Shown: positions 24,742 through 40,990 of the stretch, piece after piece
Numbering within the stretch: position 1 is the stretch's first letter
Layout of the letters: the number at the start of each line of letters is the position of its first letter
Assembly (NCBI RefSeq): GCF_001039355.2
Contig: NW_019774958.1
Coordinates: 324,866 to 388,865, forward strand
DNA length: 64,000 nt
Direction of reading: 5' to 3'
DNA from: Lingula anatina
Taxonomy: Eukaryota > Brachiopoda > Lingulata > Lingulida > Lingulidae
The notes under the pieces: model-generated
Seen by the model: only the letters and a program-made list of their open reading frames with translations
What the model was told of the DNA's origin: nothing
The model's database searches: none
Translations under genes and position numbers: made by a program

Positions 24742-27700
24742 TTGCAAGTATATTAACTATAATATAATTAATTCATATATTCAGAAACAGAAGATTCAGA
24801 TCAGAAGGAAGGAATAATAATCAGTGATGAAGAATCTGATTTAGAGGTAATGCACTCTACTGAATTTTTTACCCTAGCGTTCCTTTAATTGCATTGTCCA
24901 TAACCCCCTAGTATATGAACATAACTTTATTTGTTGATAACCAACTAATTCATGCTTTCATTGTTGTTATATGGAATTCACACAGGCTTATGTCAATCAA
25001 TTTTAAAAGTTATGATGATATGCTAAAAAAACATTACCCTTACTACTGCCCTCAGTAATTTTTTTTTCATAAAACCAATCCCATAACATTTATTATTAAT
25101 CTTTGTATTTAATTTATCAGCTGCTGGGAATTTTATAGCAAACATGGGTGATTTATATCTGAATAGTTTATAGACAGTTGAAGTGGGCTGTATATCTCTT
25201 CTTATAAAAAGTTTTACTCCTTATTTTGCTTCATATTTCTTTTTTTATATATATATAATTATAAATGGTATTGTCAGACTTCACTATATCACACTTCACC
25301 CATAATCTGGCCCACAGCCTACAATGTAAAAGGAAAGTTCTGTTCAAAGCAAGTGGACATTTTACCTAGCATTGCTACTAATAAAAGGGATATCATGAGA
25401 TGCACATTTATTTTATTGACACATTTTGTTCTCAACCTTAAGTACATGTATATTTTTTCACAGTGCCTGGTAACAAAGCTTTTGACCTTTTTGTGAGAAT
25501 GCAGTTTTTATGTGTTTCGTGTAAAACATTTTAAAGTGCCCTGTCATCATATTGCCTAGCTTACAATAGATGTAACTGCTTTGAGGATTTTATTACGCTG
25601 TAATAGCTAAAAGATCACTAATATATAAAAAATCAAATAAGTAAAAGTAATGACCTTTGCCAAAAGAAGTAGTGAATGTTTTTACAACCTGGTGACATGG
25701 CAAAAGTAGCAGCAAGATATTTATTTAGAATGACATAAGGCATAACACTTGCTTCGTGACAAATTGCAGATTTTTTAGTTTATCTTAAATATCTAATACT
25801 AATTTTGTAGGAGTGCTTTACAACGGAAGAAGTAGGTAGAGTTGATACAGGAACTCCAACTGTTAGCTTCAGATTTCATGCCCCAAGCACAACAAGGTAT
25901 GATTTTTTTACATTTTGATCCCAAATAAGTTTTAAGTATTATAGTCCTTAAGGAAAAATTTTAGGACATTTTACAATAAATTTTTTCTAGTCTCTATGTG
26001 AAGTAGAGTATCAGAAATTCTTTCGGAATAGCAACAGATGCAGAGAACATACACATAATGCCATTGTTTTTGTGTGAATTAAAGTGATGGAATATTTTTA
26101 ATTGGCAGCCAGTTTATCTAAAGATATCTCAAAAATCTAGTATTCACAACATTATTTTACATTAGAATTGATTGGCATCAAAAATAATTTATTTATTTGA
26201 TTGTGCTTGTTAGAGTGGCAATATTTGATGGATTCCTGATAATTAAATGTATATTTTGTACTTATATCTATTAAACCTTTTCAATTCTTTTATAAATAAC
26301 TATTATCTTTAAATTTTTTGAAAATTGTTGTGAACCTATTACTGCAATATTATAACAAACAGAAAAAAGAGGGCATAGTGAAAACTAACTTCCAATTATG
26401 ACATTGCACACATGATAGACAGACCTATATATCTTTAAGTTTCATAACTGGGCAGCCTGGAGCATATGCAAACTATGTTGACCTTCAGGAGGAAGGAGAA
26501 GAAATAGAAAATGTGTGGTCTACAACCACATGTCCTGTGGCCATTACTGAAACCATTGTGGAAGTAACGCCTCTTGTAATTGCATGGCAAGGTGGGGCAT
26601 GCATGAAGTGTTTCTAAAGTTTGGATTTAAACAAATACATTTTAACTATAAATTACCATATGTAGGCATTTGAGTAGGTGGAGAAACTATACACATGTGA
26701 AAGTTCACAGTATTTTTTAATTTAATATCTATAATCATCTGAAATATAATTATTTATATTGATCTTGTAAATTGAATTTTAGAAGAAAATGCATTGACAG
26801 ATGAGGAGGAAATCATAGTTCGAAGGAAAAAACTGTTGGCTACCATCTTGTCTGCCACAAGCAGAGAGGATTTTTCTTTTTTTAAAATTCCAAGAGTGGA
26901 ATTTTCTGGTGAAAAAGCTCTGGATGAAGGTGGCCCACGTAGAGAGTGTTTCAGGTAGAATGAAAATTATAATGAACAGTTATAATTACATTTTCAAATT
27001 TGATTTTGGTATCATTCCATGAAAGGGTAGAGGACTTAGGGTCATAATGTATATTCAAAACTTTTATTTTAATATTTTGCAATGTCCTACTGGTGTTTTG
27101 CAATTTTCAGGCTGTTGATAGAGGCACTGAGCCAGCAAGATATTTTTGAAGGGCCCCCTAATGCATTAGTTTTCCGTCATAACATTGGAAAGTTGCATCA
27201 GGGGGCTTTCTTCAAAAGTGGACAGCTGGTGGGCTGGAGCCTACTGCATGGTGGGCCAGGTTTCTCCAGGCTTCACCCTCTGTTGTACAAGTGTGTGACT
27301 ACAAAGAACAGAATAACATCATGCAGCCCCAATGAGCTGGAGGCCTATATTTCTTTGCTTTCCCCTGAGGAAAAAGACAAAGTAATGAAGGTAATATCTG
27401 TCGATGTACAATTAAAATGGATGGTCTCTCAAGTTTTCCCATTTTTTATTGTTAGATGTATACCAGATTATTTCACAGGTAATATTCAGATTCTTTGGGA
27501 TTGAAGTAGATTGATTGAATATTGAAGTAAGTTAAGTAAATGGATGATTCTTCCATTTATTGATATTAAAGCCCATTTATAAAACAGAAAAACTGGCAGC
27601 AAAAACTTTTGTCAATTTCCAAAGGATGACCAAATCCTAATATTGGGATATTAGGTTAAATTAACACCACAAACATGGGAATCCTTGATTTCCCTGTATT

Positions 27701-29360
27701 GGAATCTCTTCTCCTTTGACATATATTTGTTGATTGGTTTTTAACTCTTTTTTTTTATTATACTTATGTTTTTACCTTATGTTGTTTGTAATTATATAAA
27801 CAGCTTTCAAATAACCATAGAAAGATTTCTTTTGTGACATTATAAAAACATATGTTAATATCCTACCATATTTAATTTCCAGCATTTTGTGTTCACTTTA
27901 TAGTACTGCATGTATGTACATTAAAGTTTTCCCTAAATATACCAATTACAGATACACTGCAGTGCTAATAGAGCAGAATTTGATACCACTGTACAACACC
28001 TTATGGATTGGTTGTGTGACCAGGGCATATTAAAGTTCCCCTATGAAGAAAAGGAAATGATGGTACTCCAGCTTTTGCTGAATATCGTATATTACAAGTA
28101 AGATTATATGCATGAACAAAAACTTAAAGCAACTTAATTATTCATTTCATATTGCGGATGTCCTATAATGATATCACTTAACAGGGAGATATGCTTGAAC
28201 ATGTTTCTTTTTTGCATATAACATGTTTGTCTAACATGATACATGACTGTTACATAAAACAGCTGACTCTGTTATGTGTGATACCTAATAACTCTAACCT
28301 TTGTACAAGATCAAAATTTCACTTCATTTTTAAAATTAAGTTCACATCTTTGTTTTCTTACTTTTTACTTGTACTCAATTAAAAATACAGTAATAGCCTA
28401 GACATTAATTGTTATTGAAAAAAAAAGAATGATATTGCTCATTACTTAACGTTACTTTACCTTCAGGTGCAAAACAGAAGCAGACAGTTTTTTTTCTGGG
28501 CTCAATGTGATGGGGTTTTTTTTTGAAATAGTCAAAAAACATCCCTCATCCTTTGAGAGGTTTTTTGTATATAGCAGGACTATTGTCACTAGGATGTGGT
28601 TTAAAGAGAACTCTTCCTACGTCTTCAGTGACAATAGTGCTGCTAAGGATCAAGAAGAGGATACTGTCCTTCAGTGGGAAAGGTTCCTCCAGGACTGTGA
28701 AGGTATGTAATTGGATGTAAATAAAGGTGGAAATGTGTGATATCAAATCAATTTGTGTTAATTTAGCAAGCCTCAAATCAACAGTACTAAGTCTAGTAAT
28801 TGAGGTAAACTTTTTTCTTTGGTGTCTTCTTAATTTTGAGTAATTTCTTAAGCCTTTAATGTCCTTAACTTATTCTCAATCCTTAGAGTGAAGTAAATGC
28901 TATGATGTTATGCAATTCATAACTCAGATGTACAGTATGTGGAAACTGTAACTCATTAAAAAAATTTAATTTAAGTTTTAGCTTTTCAAGTTTTGGGAGT
29001 TAGAGAACATAATGCAGATAATGGTTTTGGCAAATTTACAGTTGATTATGTTAAAATTGATTTGGTCAATATGTGTTGTATCAAACAATGAAATATATGT
29101 ATGAAACATTTTGGGTTTTAGCTGGAAGATCACAGGTAACCCTACCCCAGGTTTTGGCTTTCATCACAGGGCTAGATGAAGTGCCTCCTGGAGGCTATGA
29201 GAAGAAACTGGACATAGGGTTCTTCTCACCCAGTGAAAGTTGTAGGTTCCCTTGGGCATCAACTTGTGGGCTTTATTTACACCTGCCCACAGGTGAAGAG
29301 GACCTGGGAGGATTGCTGGTGAGATCTGTGACTGAGGGAATTGGCTTCTCAATTTCTTAA
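22905..29360 (+). CDS. Transposon-borne zinc-ribbon / HECT E3 ubiquitin ligase (G2E3-like)
   Basis: Twelve coding exons: 22905-23022, 23244-23318, 23526-23635, 24367-24679, 24785-24846, 25811-25896, 26440-26591, 26783-26954, 27111-27390, 27952-28097, 28467-28702, 29122-29360. They total 1,989 nt (662 aa), with phases agreeing at every junction. Residues 3-23 form a C-x2-C...C-x2-C zinc ribbon. Residues 102-205 are a globular module I only recognise as typical of related transposon-associated proteins. Residues 216-224 (I-I-I-S-D-E-E-S-D) look like a SUMO-interaction motif. Residues ~320-662 are a HECT domain: V-E-F-S-G-E, D-E-G-G-P-R-R-E opening the N-lobe, G-W-S-L-L-H-G-G-P-G, and catalytic Cys632 in W-A-S-T-C-G, 30 residues from the end. 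The domain is complete and the key cysteine is present, so ligase activity is plausible. The exon at 26440-26591 was placed from phase and a GTGGGG donor and is the least certain. The start has a noncoding exon upstream, probably in the left inverted repeat. Confidence 0.9.
23985..24172 (+). mobile_element. Possible tRNA-derived SINE inside an intron of the HECT gene
   Basis: Intronic segment with 'gatggttagtgtttttgccctg' followed by a small hairpin (CCCTG-TAGAG-CAGGG) resembling a tRNA anticodon arm, a further 100 bp of body and an A-rich tail (aaataaataaaaaataaa). Promoter boxes are degenerate and no flanking duplication was found, so this is tentative. Confidence 0.35.
24701..24739 (+). 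repeat. (TTA/ATT)n microsatellite after exon 4 of the HECT gene
   Basis: About 12 ATT units in the intron just past the donor at 24680. Reading through it gives a spurious poly-Tyr tail. Confidence 0.9.
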
Positions 29361-30161
29361 TTAGCAACAATAAGAACAGGAACTTCTACCATGGAATTGG
29401 AAGACTATGTAGAATTTGCACTCTAGCTAATAGTATATTATTATGTGCACCGATATATTCAAACATCCTATGGGCTGCAATAGCAAGACCATTTTCACAT
29501 AAACAACTGTAAGACACCTTCACAGATGTACATGTGCTTGATTGAAAAGCTACTCTACTTAAGTGATATTTGGTAGTTTTAACTATGGATTTGAATATTT
29601 GTATATTTGGTGTTCAACTGTAGGTAATGCGTATACAAATAGTATAACATTTGTATTGGAAATACCGGGGTATATAGACCATTTATTATTTTGACATTTT
29701 AAAACATTATGCCCATGGTGGACAAAATAATACAGTACAATACAGTCCAATCATACAGAACATAGATGAGAGAAACTGCATGCCTCTGTAAAGTATATAA
29801 TACACACTTGAAAAGGTTTTACAGATAATCTGTAAGGAGTATGGTTTGCTTAATTAGCAGCAAGATAGCTTGGCAGGACGTGAATGTTGGTAAACACTCA
29901 CTAAATACACACTAAGGGCATATATAAAGAGAAAAAGTAGACATTGTAGTTTCTAGTATTTAAGTAGAGTTTTTTTTATTTTTTATATATATTTGGGGAG
30001 TGTCCATTCATGGGTCATTGACCCTCTAGGCAAACCCTTTTGGGTACAATCTTTTTTTTTTTTTTTTTTTTTTTTTGCATTATTTTAAAGTGATGTTGAA
30101 CTATTAGCTGTAAGTTGTTTTATTATGCTCTTTTAACCTTCTTGTATATAATCTTGTACTC

Positions 30162-30167
30162 AATAAA
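30162..30167 (+). terminator. Poly(A) signal candidate of the HECT gene
   Basis: AATAAA in 'gtactcaataaagtcattc', about 800 bp after the HECT stop. It lies in the 1.4-kb spacer between the two convergent element genes, which otherwise contains only a long T-run (about 30,051-30,076). Confidence 0.55.
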
Positions 30168-30803
30168 GTCATTCAAATCAAATCAAAAACTGGAACGTGT
30201 CATATCATTTTTAATAAATGATGATGAAAAAGCTGTGAAATAGTATTATCCAATGACAGGTTTTAAGTGTTATACTATATCATGGAAACATTAAATTCAA
30301 AAACTGTGTACATAACTGTAAAAAATAAAATTCTAATTCTTAAATTTTAAGCAGTTCTATTGTAGTCCTTTGATTACATGTGCCCCTATACATGTCAATG
30401 GGCAAGAAGACCCCAACTCCATACAAAACTCCATACACAGACTTAAGTGCTAATTTTATGCAAAATTCTGCCTCATATGCACCCCAATTATGGATGGAAA
30501 AAAATCACGCCTCTAATGAAGTTACATTAACTGTGCATTGGAAGGATCCCTGAATATACACTTAAACCTGAAATCTCAGCACATGGGCAACATCTTTTGA
30601 GGACATTTGGGATGAAAGAGAGATACCATATTTACATATGTAGTTGACTGTGTACTTATTCGACATAGTCAGTGCCTACACATGTATATCAGTTTGAGCG
30701 TATTATGTTAAAGATAAAAATTTCTGGACTATCTACTTACTAACTGTACCATTTTCTTTCACATTTATCCCCCTTGAAACAGCTTAGATTGTTTTTCTTT
30801 ATA

Positions 30804-33184
30804 TTAATCACAAATCAATGCTTTAAGTCTTAAGTATAATCCCAATGCATCATCAACACTTTTAGGGTACATAAGGTTGTAGGTTTCCATAAGAAACTGC
30901 AAAAACTCTTCTAGCTCCCCATCCTGGCACACTGAGTTAGCCTCTGTAAAATTGTAGAACATGTCCCAGTCCCCCTGACTTACATCCACCTTACAGTCCC
31001 TACCATTTGGTGGCAAAAAGTACAACTCATCTGGGATCCCTGCTGGACAAGAAGCATATCGGCTTGGTCTAATTCTGTGTGTATTCCAAAACACTGCTGC
31101 TTCTTGGAGGTCTTTCCTCAACAGATCCATAAAACAAAATCTCAAACATTCTATTTGTAAACTGTTGCCAACAGTAAAGTGACCCTCCTCAGTAAGATCT
31201 TCAAAAAGGTTAATCCAATATGTTGAACGATTTCTTCTGAGAAAAGACCACCACTGCTCAATCCGTTGATTGCTGGGAGATGTTCCATATCTATGACCGT
31301 GTGAGCTGTTTGTCAAGGAACACTGAACTGGGGCCAACAATGAATTTTCGGTGCCACAATCTGTCCTCACAACCTTAGGGCATATCATACCCATTTGTCT
31401 CACTGTGTCTAAAAAATATTTACAAATCACAGAACTCTTGTGGTTTGTGTGGTTACATTCTAACCACATAATTCTCCTCGAAAAACCATCGATGCACCCA
31501 TTAATTTCAAAACCATATATTTTCAGTTTATCATAGCCGTCTACGTGCCAACAGTGGTTTGGCCCTTGACTGATGTAGGTTCTTCTTTGTAAGCGCCTCA
31601 AGCGTCGGTTTTCTACACTAATTGGGTCAATCTGAAGCAATAATAATCTCACTGTTTCTTGAGTAACTCTAAAATGGTATTTCCTAATCAGCCTTTGCCA
31701 CATTGATCTATATCCTCCAAGTCTACCTAGCAATTAAATAAAAACCATGTTAGACCAATTTTTGTAAATTGTTAAAATTCATCATTAATATAAAGAATCA
31801 AACATACCTTAATCTCACTGTGCATGTAAAAGATCTGTAAGTTTTATGACAGAGACCATGGTAAAAAAATTAAATATATAATGAGCAGCTAAATGTGATG
31901 CAATAAAAAAAAACTTGCCCCAAAATATTGTGGGTCTAGTTAAAAGAGCTCAACAACCACAATATTGACTAAATATATATAGCACCCCTCCCCCACAAAA
32001 AAATATGTACATATATGATAGTGATATATATGATATATGCGCAATAGCACAACAAATTAACGATCATTTATACAAATGAGGTCTAATTAAGATACCTGTT
32101 CCTTCCAATTCTCTTCTTATAGCTTGATATACTAAGCGAAGAGATGTCTGGCTTTCAAAACCTCGCCTTGATAACCCATAAGACCTGATAAAGATACACA
32201 GTTTTAAACTTGCACAAAATTTAATCTTGCCAAATACTATTCATTAACTCATATGACTGCTAAAATAAAATTTTTGATTGTAAAATTTTAGTTGATGAAA
32301 TCAAAAACAATGAAAATGAAAAACAATTCACTGATTTGGGCTGCACGCTAAAATGCAAGTATAACATATTTTATCATTTTGTCCCAGACACCAACTTACT
32401 TATATTTTGAAAACGACAAAAAACAAATTTAAATATGATACCACTGTCTATCTAAAATGTACATTATAATCTGCCTTTCAGCTAATTCCTTACTGTTTCA
32501 GGTATGCAAATTACAGACTTTAGAAAAAACTGTCACAAGTACAAAGGAGTAGGTTTGTTTTAAGTATTGTCCCATTACTCGTACTTCATGTGGAAATATT
32601 TGCCTCTTTATGAGGTTTGTGGATGAAAAAGGAAAAGTTTGTAACGATTACTGGCCACATGGTCATTTAATTATCAAAGTTCTTGTTCATCTTTAATATT
32701 GGACATGTACCTGATCCGCCGTTTAAGGGTCCTTAGGCTCAAATGAATCCCATGATATAACCCAAGAAAAATAACAATAGCTTTGTACTGGAAACCTTGG
32801 CTGAAGTAAGCTTCAATTGCTTCTTGTTCAGATCTAAAATTAAATGAAAACTTATGAGCATTGAGTATATTCCTTCAAGCACTTTAAATCTTAATTAGCT
32901 GTACATGTAAAAGAATTATTGCTCACAAAGTTTACACCAAATTTACAACACATGGTACAAAGGAAAATATCCAATGTTGTATAAGTAAGATAAGTGTACT
33001 AGTACATTTTGTGTTTAAGATCATGCTGCACAAGCTGATCAGTGCTAGGCGCTGTCTAGTATTGGTGTCTACATAGCAGGTGGCCATTTGTGCATACTGA
33101 CCTAAACTCGGTGAGTGGCAATGATGGTAATCCATTTGACCCTTGGAAACATTGCCACAGTAATGTCAATATCAAGAGAACCAT
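30804..33184 (-). CDS. DDE integrase-type transposase of the element
   Basis: Four coding exons (minus strand): 33102-33184, 32711-32833, 32096-32184, 30804-31726. They total 1,218 nt (405 aa) and all phases agree. Exons 1-3 encode a DNA-binding-like N-terminus; residues 29-68 (L-S-L-R-T-L-K-R-R) look like a helix-turn-helix. The last exon holds an integrase core: W-H-V-D161-G-Y-D, C-I-D-G-F-S-R-R, R-T-D221-C-G-T-E-N and S-N-Q-R-I-E255-Q-W-W. D221 and E255 are separated by 33 residues, close to the retroviral-integrase/IS3 arrangement. All three acidic residues are present and the frame is open, so it may be active. The start ATG has a strong context (GCCATGG) but makes an oddly hydrophobic N-terminus (M-V-L-L-I-L-T-L-L-W). 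The exon begins at an acceptor at 33204, so a noncoding leader exon must lie upstream, most likely ending at 33633 in the right inverted repeat. Confidence 0.92.
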
Positions 33185-33632
33185 GGCATGTACCCTCTTG
33201 TTATCTAAAATATAAAACTTAAAAATGTTGGACATTTCAAAATAAAATTTGCATCATACATTCTAGCAATAAATGCTAATTATAAGCACAGTACTCTATA
33301 AACTTGATTTTAATACATTTGATACTGCTAACAATAATTCAAATAAAAATTCAGTGCAGCAAGACATTACTTTAGTTATACTAAACCAATTTCTCATGAT
33401 TTTAGACAATGCTATGTCAAATAATTACTAATGTAACACATAACTATTTTTAGTTAATAACTTTGTACATTTTTGAAAAAAAAATAACATAGAAATTTTC
33501 CATAGCATTGTTAATTATAACAAGGACAGTTCAAACCATGTGACATTCTCAGAACAAAGACTTGACCGATTTTCAATCTTTTTGATAAAAAATATACCTC
33601 TAAAACCAAACTAGAAAAGAAAATATACTTAC

Positions 33633-33868
33633 CTTGGTTGCTTGGAATGGTTGTCTATCTGTCGCTTGTAGAGATTCACTTTGATGGTCTGTTGCAAATT
33701 GAAAATAGACGGATTTTCTTTTGGAGGGTTGGAATTGCCTCTCCTCTTTAATTTGTAACTTTGACAATTGATTGATTATTCTTTAATGACTACGGAAGTG
33801 GGTCAAGTTTGAGTGGTCATCTAGTGCAGGCATGATGAGGTATACATGATACTCAGGTTTCTTTAAAG
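33633..33868 (-). promoter_or_regulatory. Right-TIR promoter and noncoding leader exon candidate for the transposase
   Basis: Minus-strand copy of the leader-exon candidate, ending CCAAG|GTAAGT at 33633/33632. It would splice to the acceptor at 33204. It is the mirror of 21700-21931, so both genes would start from the same promoter and untranslated sequence. Confidence 0.5.
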
Positions 33869-33879
33869 TGCTCTTTGTT

Positions 33880-34112
33880 TGGTGTTGCTGTTGTGAGTTT
33901 TGTTTTTGGTGTTGGTGTTGTGAGTTTTGTGTTGCTGTTGTGAGTTTTGTTTTTGGTGTTGGTGTTGTGAGTTTTGTGTTGCTGTTGTGAGTTTTGTTTT
34001 TGGTGTTGGTGTTGTGAGTTTTGTGTTGCTGTTGTGAGTTTTGTTTTTGGTGTTGGTGTTGTGAGTTTTGTGTTGCTGTTGTGAGTTTTGTTTTTGGTGT
34101 TGGTGTTGTGGC
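33880..34112 (-). repeat. Subterminal 47-bp minisatellite, right end
   Basis: About five units of the same 47-bp repeat as at the left end, inverted. The copy-number difference from the left end indicates slippage or unequal exchange after or during duplication of the repeats. Confidence 0.9.
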
Positions 34113-34129
34113 CCTTACACACTTCCATA

Positions 34130-34135
34130 GCTTTA
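34130..34135. repeat. Right target-site duplication GCTTTA
   Basis: Exact match to 21,475-21,480. Confidence 0.9.
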
Positions 34136-35367
34136 GCTGTTTTATATAATATCATTATTTTCTTCTTCGGGGGAAAAACAATAATTAAGCCTACAGTTTT
34201 AGTATATCACAAGTGAACTGTGGGTTACAAGCACTTCATATATCAATAAATGGAAGTACATTTGTTAAAATCAGATGAAGCAAAAGGCAGTTTACAATTT
34301 AATGGCAATAGTTTAAAGCCTCACATATAGGTACCTTTATTGCTGACCTACAGGGTACACAACATTATTGTGGCCTTTCCTTATCACCTTAAACATGGAT
34401 GCATTTAGCAGTCTAAAGCATCTCATAAATCAAAGGGGGATTCTCTCTACAACATCTCTGATCCAAATGTTTTCCGCAAGTTTTCTTGCACAAAGAAAAG
34501 AAATAATGCATTTCACAAATGGGTACTTCAACTGTGGCATGACTCTCTTGAGAATAGTTCCATTCAATTTCTGATATGTTACCCTTCGTAAATATATGTA
34601 TAGAAAATGTTTATCACCTTAAATTATCCATTTCACTTGCATGAGTACCTGCATTAACTCCTACCATAGAACTATCTGATTTCACAAGGGCAAATTTATG
34701 ACACTGTCCAACCTGCACTGATGATATCAAATAGCTGTCTATTTCACACACCACCTCACAGACTTCAACAATGAATTGTACCTGAGGCTAACCCACCAGA
34801 AAGCAATCTTTATCGCTGACATTTTTACTGCAAATGCTTTATTCCCTGACTTGATGTAGGTCTGACATGTGTTTCAACTGAATATTGATAACACTTAACT
34901 AAAATAGGTTGAACCAGCTGGAAGACTAGTTTTGAGATCAACTATGTAAGTTGGCCCAGATGGAGATGAACTAAATACATAAAGGTGACAGCAATCTATA
35001 TTCAACCAAGCTGACAACTGTTGCTGGAAAAATATATTTAATTCTAGTGAAAAAGGGGAATTAGTAACACAAGTACTACAACTCATAATTCTTTTTTATA
35101 TTGAAAATATATATAATTTGTTTTAAAACATTCTGCAATATCTGCTATGTAAATTTCTTTTTCTATTGGGTATAGTAATAGGTTTTATGAAATTCTATAA
35201 AAAGCCCTTGCCTCTATTCAAAACCTCCTTCAGTGCCTCAGGGGACAATCAACAGATAATCTAACTCTCACATCTCTAACAGTAACAATTTTGCACAGGT
35301 ACATGTGGGCCTTTGCCAAGTAACATGCTTTTTGGAGTTCTGTTCCTAACAGTTATTTACAATACCA

Positions 35368-35403
<36 letters not shown>

Positions 35404-36124
35404 AGCATGCTTTGCCATAGACTATCTCTACACTGAATCTTTTTAGTTTTGAAATATCTCTTCACTGAATTTTCTTAGTTTTGTAATAGTTCTACATCAT
35501 GAGCTTACACATATCAAATTGAATGTACTTGTGGTAGTACACGTAGCGTCAGAAAAGCTAAGTTCGACAAAAATAAAACTTCATTTTTTTCCAAATGTAG
35601 AGTATAAAATACACGTGTAGATGTGTACTAGTATGGAGAAAAAAATCTAGGAGACCTGGAGTATGAAAAAAATCGGAAATACAGAAAATCTATCCTACTC
35701 ACTTATTTCTCTTAAAATACATACGTAGATAGACTGCAGTCTTGGCAATAAAATTAATATTCTCTAAACCAATTCCAAGTTTCAATCAGTGGGTACTGTA
35801 ATATCACTCAACCTGTGCAAGTTGAGCTGTGGCTGTGCGTACGCGACCGTCGCAACCATGATAAGGTATGATGATCGTGAATGCAAATTAAACTAAAAAA
35901 AATAAATATTTCAAAGTACCTCATATTACCTTTTCTGGTCTTGTTTCCTTTGCTAAAGACTATCTGCTCTCTTCCAGACTGATAAAGCAGGTAAGTTTGC
36001 CACCAGCTCCTGAACTTTCAACTTCCAAATTCCCCCACATGTGAAATACGTCATCGCTTTTGTAAGCACACAATGTGATGACGTAGCGCGCGGCCATGTG
36101 CAAAATTTTACCGAAAAGAGAAGA
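34136..36124. other. Intergenic region with the PRMT1 promoter at its right end
   Basis: No coding region recognised between the transposon and PRMT1. An A-run of about 31 bases lies at 35,371-35,402. The last 300 bp are more CpG-rich than the surroundings ('tacgcgaccgtcgcaacc' near 35,840 and 'gacgtagcgcgcggcc' near 36,080), as expected for a promoter or 5' UTR. An exon-like donor 'aaagcag|gtaagt' at 35,991 may mark an alternative leader exon. Confidence 0.5.

Positions 36125-40990
<4,866 letters not shown>

Larger units (their letters stand above)
21481..34129. mobile_element. Complete 12.6-kb DNA transposon (IS3EU-like) with DDE transposase and HECT ligase genes
   Basis: A 12,649-bp element bounded by long inverted repeats (21481-22250 and 33315-34129) and a perfect 6-bp duplication. 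Termini are 5'-TATGGAAGTG and the complement at the right end. It carries a plus-strand zinc ribbon/HECT gene (22905-29360) and a convergent minus-strand DDE integrase-type transposase gene (30804-33184), both with intact spliced reading frames. The 6-bp duplication and TAT...ATA ends agree with what I recall of eukaryotic IS3EU transposons (6-bp duplications, TAY...RTA ends); family membership is therefore inference. The inverted repeats differ at only a handful of positions outside the minisatellite, so the insertion looks young and the copy may be autonomous. It lies in intergenic DNA and breaks no recognised gene. Confidence 0.92.
33315..34129. repeat. Right terminal inverted repeat
   Basis: 815 bp, the inverted partner of 21481-22250. 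It is longer only because it has about five minisatellite units. It ends in ...CACACTTCCATA followed by the duplication GCTTTA. Confidence 0.93.

Noticed and set aside
24680-24756. Extension of HECT exon 4 through a poly-Tyr stretch
   Set aside because: The extension is a trinucleotide microsatellite after a clear donor; the frame continues correctly in the next exon instead.
34895-35086. Minus-strand serine-rich frame right of the transposon
   Set aside because: Short, with no acceptor/donor pair and no similarity recognised.
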